A DNA stretch of 60,452 bases from Emiliania huxleyi CCMP1516. Lineage: Eukaryota; Haptophyta; Isochrysidales; Noelaerhabdaceae. A program made the translations under genes and the position numbers. Position 1 is the stretch's first letter, and each line of letters opens with the position of its first letter. The notes under the pieces are model-generated. The model was not told where the DNA came from. It searched no databases and saw nothing but the letters and a program-made list of their open reading frames with translations. The stretch spans positions 28,528 to 88,979 of the forward strand of contig NW_005199796.1 of the NCBI RefSeq assembly GCF_000372725.1. The letters are read 5' to 3'. Below, one piece after another: positions 39,501 through 49,255 of this stretch.

Positions 39501-42500
39501 GCGGCGTCGGAGGATGCGAGCGCCGTGCCATCCACGCACCTCATCTCGGGTGGGACCGGCGGCATCGGACTGCTGGCGTGCAGATGGCTCGGCGAGAGCG
39601 GCGCCGCTGCGGTGGTGCTGTCGTCTCGTGGAGGCTCCGTTGCGGCCTCTTGCGGCGCTGCGCTCCGGAGGGTCGCGGGGTGCAGCTTCTCGCTGGCCAA
39701 GTGCGACGCGGCCGAGCTGGAGGACACGCGCCGCCTCGCCGCTGCCCTTCTCGCCGGCAGCGGCGTGCCTCTGGCAGGCGTGTGGCACGCGGCGGGCGTG
39801 CTGTCGGACGGGCTGCTGCGTGCTCAGAGTGCGCAGACCTTCAAGCGCGTCTACGCGCCCAAGGCGCACGGCGCGTGGGCGCTGCAGCGCGCGGTCGCCT
39901 GCTCGCCGCTCGCCGCGTGCGTGCTCTTCTCGTCGATCGCGGCGCTGCTCGGCGGCGGCGCGCAGGCAAACTACTCGGCCGCCAACGGCTGCCTCGACTC
40001 GCTCGCCGCGTGCCGCCGCCTTCGCGCGCAGGCGGCCTCGAGCGTGCAGTGGGGCCCGTGGGCCGAGGTGGGGATGGCGGCGGCCGGCTCGGTGAGCCAG
40101 CGGCTGCAGTCGGCCGGCATCTCGCTCATCGAGCGCTCCCACGGCGTCGCGGCGTGGCAAGCGTCGCTGCTTCCGCGCAGCCCGGCCGTGGTGGCGGCGG
40201 TGCTGGTGGCGTGGGGCAAGTTCCTCGGCATGATGCCGCAGGTGCCGCCGCTGCTGTCCAGCTTTGAGGGCCAGCGCGTCGCGGTCTCCGCGGCGGGCGC
40301 GTCCGGCGGCGGGCCCGCGGTGCCGATCACGATGGAGTCGCTGCTCGAGATGCTGCACGGGACGACGGGGCAGAGCGTCGACCCGGACGCGCCGCTGATG
40401 GAGTCTGGCCTCGACTCGCTCGCCGCGGTCGAGCTGGGCAACCAGCTGCAGGCGCAGTCGGGCATGACGCTGCCGTCGACGCTCATCTTCGACTACCCGA
40501 CGGCGCGCCAGCTCGCGGGCTACTTTGAGGAGAGGGCCGCGCCGTCCAAGGATGCGCCGGAGGCTGTCGACATCGCGCCAGCGGAGGGGCCGCGCTCTCC
40601 CCTCGCCGAGGCCCCTGTCGCCGCTGCGCGCGGGCTCAGCTCAAAGCTGCCCCGGGGCCAGGAGACCGTCCGTGACGCCCTCGGCATGGCGGCGCGAGGC
40701 GCCGACCTCTGCAGCGAGGTCCCACCGCTCCGCTGGACCGCAGAGGGCCTCTCGCAGCTCGATGGACCGGTCGCGCTTCGCGTGCGGCACGGCGGTTTCA
40801 TGCAGCACATCGACCTCTTTGACAGCGCCCACTTTGGCGTCTCTGCGACGGAGGCGCGCGCGATGGACCCGCAGCAACGGCTGCTACTAGAGGGTGGGTA
40901 CGAGGCGCTGCACGCGGCGGCCTTCAACAGGGGAGGCCTGCTCGGCTCGCTGACTGGCGTCTTTCTCGGCATCGCCGCCAACGACTGGAAGGAGATCGTC
41001 CGGAGCTCGCCGATGGCGAGGAGCGTCTACGCCGCCACGGGCAGCACCGTCTCCATCGCGTCGGGGCGGCTCTCCTTTGTGCTCGGCCTGCAGGGGCCCT
41101 GCGCCGCCTACGACACCGCCTGCTCGGCGGCGCTCGTCGCCGGCCACGCGGCGCTGCGCGCGCTTCAGCTGAGCGAGTGCAGCGCCGGCCTGGCGGTGGG
41201 CGTGAGCACCATGCTGCTGCCCGAGGTGTCTCTGGCCTTCGCCACGGCGGGCATGACCTCCGCGCGAGGCCACTGCCACACGTTCGACGCTCGCGCGGAC
41301 GGGTACTGCCGCGGAGAGGCGCTGTGCGCAGTCGCCCTCGGCTGCAGAGCCTCGGAGGCGGAGGTGCTTCTCGCCCTCGCGGGGAGCTGCGTGCGGCAAG
41401 ACGGTAAGAGCGCGAGCCTGACGGCGCCAAACGGGCTGGCGCAGCAGGCGCTGCTGCGGGCGGCGCTGGCGGACGCGGGTGTCGGCGTCGGTGCGCCCGA
41501 GGTGGTGTGTGTGGAGGCGCACGGCACCGGCACCGCGCTCGGCGACCCGATCGAGGCGAGCTCGCTCAAGGGCACGCTGCTTTCGCACCTGCCCCCTGCA
41601 GCCTCTCTGTCAGTGGGCAGCGTCAAGGCCAACGCCGCACACGCCGAGCCTGCGGCGGGGGCGACGGGCCTGCTGCGCCTCACCCTCGGCCTCCTCACTG
41701 CGCGTGCGCCGCCCAACGCGCAGTTGCGGGTCGCGAATGAGCACGTCCTCAACGCACTCGAGGGGGCACCGTGCGCTCTCCCGACGCAGCTCGCCGCCCT
41801 TCGCCAAGCCCCCACCCAGGCCCGCGCCGGCGGCGTGAGCTCCTTTGGCTACTCTGGCACCATCGTGCACGCCGTCCTGCGGGCTGCTCCACGGAGCCCG
41901 GCGACGCTGAGCGGCCGCTTCCGCTACGTGCGCAAGCGGTTCGGGTGGCGGACGCCGTACCAAGCGCAGCGAGGGCCCGCCGCGCAGGCGGGAGCCGTGC
42001 AGGCTGGAGGGCCCGCCGCCCCCGCGCCTCCGCTCTCGCCCGCGACGGAGGTCCTCTTGACGTACTCCTCGGCGTGGTCCTCCCATCCCCGCCCTCTTCC
42101 CCGCCAGTCCAGCCGCTCCTGGCTACTCGTCGCCTCCGCTGACACCCCCTCCGGCGCTATTGGCGACGGCGCCACCGCAGCCGCCACCGCCAACGCGACC
42201 AGCGCCGCCGGGTTGGTTCTTGATTTGGCTTCGGTCCGAGGGGACCACGCGCCGCTCGCGAGGGCGGAGTGGATCTTCTTCGTGGCACGGCAGCTCCTGC
42301 TGACCCGTCGCCCCTTACGGCTCGTCGTCCTGACGTCTGGTGCGCAGCTGAGCGTGCCCACGGCGATGAGTGCGCTCGGAGGCTCCCGTCTGGCCGGTGG
42401 GTGCGCGTGGGGGATGGGCCGTGTGCTTCGGATGGAGGGCCCGGCGCTCGGCACCACCGTCGTCGACTTGCAGTTCGGTGCTTCTGTGCCGACCGCCCTC

Positions 42501-44219
42501 GCCTCCGTGCTGATGGGCGACGACAGCGACGACAGTCTCAAGGAGGAGGGGCAGGTAGCCGCCTCCGCCACGGCGCTGCACGTGCTGCGGCTGCGGCGCG
42601 GCTGTGTGCACGAGGGGAGCGCGGCGCCGCCACAGAGCGGCGGGACGCACCTCATCACCGGCGGGCTGGGCGGGCTCGGCCTCCGGGCCGCGTCGCTGCT
42701 CTGCGACGGTGCTGCGGATGCTGTCGTGCTCTGCTCGCGGAGCGGACGAGTTGCGCGGGGCGGGCAGGGCCTCGAGGAGCGGCTCGAGCGGCTGCGGAGA
42801 GGGGAGGGCGGTGTGGCGGTGGTGGCGTGCGACGTGGCGCAGGAGGAGGGCGTGGTCGCGATGCTCCGTTCAGCGCCGCGGGAGGTCGACGGCGCTCCCG
42901 GGACGGCGCTTCGCAGGCTCCGCTCGGTCCTGCACACTGCGGGGACGACGCGCGATCGGCTGATGCTCAACACCGGGCGCGACGAGCTCGCCGCTGTCAT
43001 GGCGCCAAAGGCGCTCGGCGCGCGCCACCTCCACGGCGCAACGAGCCAAGCCGCGGCGGCCGCCTTTGTGCTCTTCTCCTCGATCGCCTCGACGTTTGGG
43101 AACGTTGGGCAGGCGAGCGAGCGACGCCAAGACGCAACAATACGCCGCGCCACTCCCCACACCGCCCCGGCCTACCGACCCCCTCGTGGCCTTCCCAGCT
43201 TCTTGTGACCTGCCCAGCCCCTCGCGGCAGGCGAGCTACGCTGCTGCGAACGCGTGTCTCGACACGCTGGCCACCGCTCGGGGTTGCGCCGGCATGCCAG
43301 CGAGCTCGATGCAGATGCCGCTTATCCTTGGGGCGGGCATGGGCGCTGCCGACAAGCAGGCGTTCTCCCTCTTGTCGCTGTCGCTCGAGCAGTACGCGGG
43401 GTGCCTCGGCGCTCTCCTCGGCGTCTCGCCGCCGGCGCGGCCAGACCTTGCCCTCGACTTGTCGCACGGTGCCAGAGTCTGGGCCCCGCTGCCAGCCGAT
43501 GCAGCGTCGATCTTGCGCGGGCAGCATGCGGCGCTCCTGCCCTTGCTGTCGGAGCTGCCAGGGTCGGCGGTGCGCGCCAACGCGAGCGGCGGCCAAGCAG
43601 TCGCCGCTGCTCCGGGCAGTTTGGCGCACGAGCTGCTTCAGATGCCGCCTGAGAAGCGACAGCCGCACGTTGAGGCGATCGTGATGGAGGGGGTGCGGGA
43701 GGTGTCAGGCGCCGACGCGAGCGAGTTTGACGCAAACACGCCGCTCATGGAGTCGGGGATCGACTCTCTCGCCGCCTCCGAGTTCTCGACGCGCTTGCGC
43801 GACGAGACGGGCGTCGAGCTCTCGGCGACGGACGTGTTTGACCACCCGACCCCTCGCGCCATCGCTTCGCACGTCGTCGAGCGGCTCGTCGGCGGCGGTG
43901 AAGACGCGCCGGCGCCGAGCGCGCAGGCGCCCGCAGCTCTGGCCGCGGGCGGGTCGCGCGCGGAGGTTGCGCTGCGCGGCATGATGGCGCGCTGGCCGGG
44001 CGTGGCCGACGGCGTCTCCTCCGCCGCGGATATGCTCCAGGCGAGCGGCGACGCGGTGAGGCAGGTTCCCGCCTCGCGCTGGTCGCTCGACGGCCACGAG
44101 AGCCAGCTCGCTGCTCTCCGGGAGGAGCAGCGGAGCAGCGCCACCTTCAGCGCCTGCCTGGCGGGCATCGATCGGTTCGACGGCCACGCCTTCTCCGTCT
44201 CGCCCGCCGAGGCGGCCGC

Positions 44220-44250
<31 letters not shown>

Positions 44251-47200
44251 CTCGGCTACAGCGCCCTGCACGCTGTCGGGGAGCGGCGGGCCGGCCTCGT
44301 CGGTGCTGGCATCGGCTACTACCTCGGCATCGAGCGGCCGGACTGGTCGCTCCGTAACGCCCTCAAGCCCGACGCGGCCGCCGTCTCTGTCTACACCATC
44401 ACGGGCGACACAACATCCGTCGCGTGCGGCCGCCTGTCCTTCGCGCTCGGGCTGCAGGGCCCGTGCGTCTCCGTCGACACGGCCTGCTCGTCAGGCCACT
44501 GATTAATACTTAATTAATAGTTAATTAATAGTTCATTAATAGTCGACACCGCCTGCTCGTCAGGCCACGTCGTCCTGCACCACGCTGCGGCCGCCCTGCG
44601 GGCGGGGGAGTGCCCCTCGGCGCTCGTCAGCTCGGTCTCCTTGAAGCTCATGCCGCACGCGATGCTCGCGATCGCGTCGGCGGGCATGCTCGCCGCAGAC
44701 GGCCGCTGCAAGACCTTCGACCGGCGGGCCAACGGCTACACGCGGAGCGAGGCCGCCGCCGCGATTGTGCTGGCCCCGGGGGTTGCGGCCGGAGGGGCCC
44801 TCCTCCTTGAGGGCTCGGCCGTGAGGCAGGACGGGCGCAGCGCGAGCCTGACGGCGCCAAACGGACTCGCCCAGCGCAGCCTGCTCGCCGGCGCATTTGC
44901 AGCGGCGGCGAGGTCGGCGATAGACTGCGTCGAGGCGCATGGCACGGGCACCGCGCTCGGCGACCCGACCGAGGCGGGCGCCCTCGCGGCGGTTCTCCGC
45001 GACCGCAACAGCTCCGGCTGCCGAACCGCCGTCGGCGCCGCCAAGGCAAACGTTGGCCACACAGAGCCGGTCTCGGGCCTGCTCGGGCTGGCAAAGTCGA
45101 TGGGGCTGCTGAGGGCTGCCGCTTGGGCGGGAAACGCGCAGCTCTTTGCTATCAATCACCTCGTTGACGAGCGCTTCCTCCCGGTCAGCGGCGGCCTCCC
45201 GTGGCTGCTCCCGACGCAGCTGCTGCAGCACCGCCGAGGCGGCGGGGCGGCGGTGAGCGGCGTCTCCTCCTTTGGCTATGCGGGGACGATTGCCCACGCC
45301 GTCCTCTCGCGCGCCAGCAGTGCGGCAGACGAGGCACCGCAGGAGGCGGCGATCCCCTCCTTCGGCGCGCTGACTCTCCGCTTCGCGCGGCGCCGCTTCG
45401 CGTGGGTCGAGCTGCCGCACCCGCTCGCCCAGCGGCCGATCGAGGCGGCGGCGGGGAGCACCGTCCAGGGCATGCGCGCGCCGGCCAGCGGTGCTCTGCT
45501 TGCCATCGTGGCCGACCACGTGATTCAGCGGCACGTCATCTTCCCTGCGGCCGCGTATCTCGAGATGACGCGTGCGGCGCGCGCCGTGCGGCTGAGCGGG
45601 CGCGAGCCCCGTGCCACCCGGCTGTCGCGCGTCTACTTTATGGCCCCGATGTTCCTCGACGAGCCGGACGGCCTGTGGGTATCGGTGGAGCTCGACGAAG
45701 CCGACGAGCGCTTCGAGGTGACCACCTCCCGCCTCGATGGCTCCGGGGAGGAGCTGTCGCGTGCCGTCCACTGCGCCGGTTCAATCGCCCTCGGCGAGGC
45801 GGGAGGGGCCTCCTCGAGCGCCCCCGCGGCCAGGTCGGTCGACATCGTGGCGAGCCGAGGGGTGGCGACCTTTGGCGTCAGCGCCGCCGATTACTACGCC
45901 ATGTTCCGCGCCCGGCAGATTGAGTACGGCCCCGAGTACCGGAGGCTGCGCAAGATGTGGACGTCCCGTGAGGAGGGCGTGGCCGTCGCGTCGCTCGGTG
46001 TGCGCGCGGTGGGGTACGCTGGCATGCGAGGCACGGCCATCCACCCGGGCGATCTCGACGCGGCGCTGCAGCTCACCGGCCTCCTCGCCGACGAGGCGGC
46101 GGCGCGGGCCAACGAGACGAGGGTGCCGTTCAGCCTCGGGCACGCCACGCTCTCGGGCGCCACGGGGCGGCTGTGGATCGTCTCCGTCCACTCGACGTCC
46201 GTCTCCGGGGCGAGCGACATCCTCCTCGGCCGCGAGGCGCGCGGCTCCGCCCCCGGCGCCGCGCTGGTCGGCTTCGTCAACCGCGTGCTGAAGGCCGACG
46301 CGCAGCAGGGGCTGCAGGCGGCGCAAGCGGCCCGCAGGCCGTCGCACCTGTACGTCACGTCGTGGCAGGCTGCGACGGTGCCTGCCGCCGAGGACGCCAA
46401 AGCGGCGCTCGTGATGTGCGCCTCGCCTCCGCTCGGCGTCGCGTCGGGCTCCGGCGCCGCGGCGGCGGCTCCGTCGGCGTCGATTGGCGCGGTGGTGTAC
46501 GCCATCGGCCTGGGCGCCGGCGCCAAGGCCTCCGACTCGCTCGCCGGGCTGGCGGCTGCGTTTGACGTCGCGCGCACGCACACGATCACGCGCTCGACGC
46601 CACCGATGTGGATGGTCTCGGCCGGCGCCCTCGCGGCCCGCTCGAGCGGCACCGGCGTCTCGAGCCGCGCGGGCCTGATGGGCCTGATCCGCCAGGCGCG
46701 CTCCGAGGCGCCGCAGTCGCAGCTGCCGATCATCGACCTGGACGTGCTCCGTCCGGGCATGACCGAGCTGGCGGCGGTGTCGAAGCTGGCCGGCAAGCTC
46801 GGCCTCGGCTACAACGGCACGCCCGAGCCCGAGATGGCCTTTGACGGCTCGAGCCAGCGCGTGCCGCGCCTGACCGAGGCGGCCGGCTCGCTGGGTGGAC
46901 CCATCAAGCTCTGCTTCGACGCCCGCGGCGCCGTCGGCAACTTGCGGGTGGTGCCACAGGAGGAGGACGGCTCCGAGCCGGTCCACGGCGAGCTCAAGCT
47001 GCACGTCGGCGCGGTGGGGCTCAACTTTCGCGACGTGCTCAACGTGCTCGGCGTGTACCCGGGCGAGCCGGGCGAGCCGGGCAGCGATTGCGCCGCGCAC
47101 ATCGCTGACAAGGGCACCGGCATCCCGCATCTCTCGGTCGGCGACGCCGCGCTCGGCCACGGCCTCGCGGTGCTCTCATCGCTCTCGAAGTCGGACGCGC

Positions 47201-49224
47201 GCCTGATGGCGGCCATCACAGACTCGCTCTCGTTTGAGCAAGCCTGCACGCTGCCGACGACTTGGTGCACGGTGCACACGTCCCTGCTGACGGCGCGGCT
47301 GGGGGCGGGGTGCGAGGCCTTTCTGCACGCCGGAGCGGGCGGCGTCGGCCTCGCCTCGCAGGAGTACTGCCATCTCATCGGCAGCCGCACGATGGCCAGC
47401 GTCGGGCGGCCGTACAAGCACTTTTACCTGCACCGCATGGGCCTCGCCGGCCGCACGCTCAGCTCGCGCGACGGGGGCGCTTTTGCACTCGGCGCGTCGA
47501 GGCTGCTCGGCGCTGGTCGGCTGCACTCCGTCCTCAACAGCCTCTCGGCCGACTTCATCGCCGTCTCCTTTGCGCTGCTGCGCGAGGGCGGCCGGCTGTG
47601 CGAGATTGGCAAGCGCGCGGTGTGGAGCTACGAGCGGCGCGAGGCGGCGTCGGCGGCCGCGCGCTACGTGGCGATCGCGCTCGACAGCACCATCGAGCAG
47701 GCGCCGTGGTGGATGGGCCGCACGCTGCGACTGCTCTCGGCGCGCACGGAGGCCCGCGTGCTCCACGGCCTTCCCATGGAGCTCTTCGACCTCGAGAAGA
47801 GCGTGTTGGCCGCCTTCCGCACGCTGCAGAGTGGCACCAACACAGGCAAGGTGGTGGTGCGGATCCCAAGGACGGCCGCCCCGACGCCGCCGCGCGGGGC
47901 CCACCTGCTGTCTGGCGGCACGGGCGGCCTCGGCCTCGTCACTGGCAGCTGGCTCGGCGAGAGCGGCGCCGCGTCGGTGGTACTGGCGGCCCGCGGAGGC
48001 ATGGTCGCCCCCGCGGACGGCGAGAAGCTCAAGAAGCTTGCCGATTGCGACTTCAGCGTGGTCAAGTGCGACGTGGCCGAGCTGTCGGACACGGCTCGCA
48101 TGGTCGGCGCCGTCCTGGCCGAGGGAGGCGCGCTGGCAGGCGTGTGGCACGCGGCGGGCGTGCTGTCGGACGGGCTGCTGAGCACGCAGTCGGCGGGCTC
48201 CATCAGGCGCGTCTACGCGCCCAAGGCGCACGGCGCGTGGGCGCTGCAGCGCGCGGTCGCCTGCTCGCCGCTCGCCGCGTGCGTGCTCTTCTCGTCGATC
48301 GCGGCGCTGCTCGGCGGCGGCGGCCAGTCGAACTATGCCGCCGCCAATAGCTGCCTCGACTCGCTCGCCGCTTGCCGGCGCGTGCGCGCCATGAGCGCAA
48401 CGTCGGTGCAGTGGGGCCCGTGGGCGGAGGTGGGGATGGCGGCGGGCGCGTCGATCAACGCACGCATGCAGACCAGCGGCGTGGGCCTCATCGGCTTGGA
48501 GCAGGGCGCGCTGGCCTTGCGGGCGACGCTGCAGCCGTCCGCGCCCGGCGTGGTGAGCCTGGTGCTGCTGAGCTGGAGCAGCTTCCTCGGTGTGCTCCCC
48601 GAGACGCCGCCGCTCCTCGCCCAGTTTGAGGGCCGCAGGGGCGCGGTGGCGGCCGCGGGCCCGTGCGGCGAGGTGAAGGAGGTGACCCTCGACGCGATCC
48701 AGGCGATGCTGCACGAGACGACGGGGCAGAGCGTCGACCCGGACGCGCCGCTGATGGAGTCTGGCCTCGACTCGCTCGCCGCGGTCGAGCTGGGCAACCA
48801 GCTGCAGGCGCAGTCGGGCATGACGCTGCCTTCGACGCTCGCCTTCGACTACCCGACGGCGCGCCAGCTCGCGGGCTACTTCAAGGAGCAGGCCGACGCA
48901 GCGCGCGGCGCGGGCGCCACGAGCACGCCCCCGCCGGCAGCCCCGCCCGAGGACGAGTCTTCCCGTCGGCGCGGCGCGGCGGCGCGCCTGCACGGCGCGG
49001 GCATCTCCCTGCCGGCGGGGCTGCGCGGCACGCAGGCGCTGCGCGGCGTCTCGGCCGCGGGCGGCGACACCATCTCGCTCGTCCCCCCGGAGCGGTGGCG
49101 GATCGACGGGCCGGATCACCCCGACGGGCCTGTGGGAGCGCGAGCGAGGCACGGCGGCTTCCTCGCCGGTGCGGACCGCTTCGACGCCGCCTTCTTCGCC
49201 ATCTCGCCCGCCGAGGCGGAGGCG

Positions 49225-49255
<31 letters not shown>

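Noticed and set aside
43066..44641. Three separate PKS genes ending at 43208, 44502 and 52056
   Set aside because: The frames break in the middle of a KR and a KS domain, and removing GC-AG introns 43113-43230 and 44495-44563 rebuilds both domains exactly.
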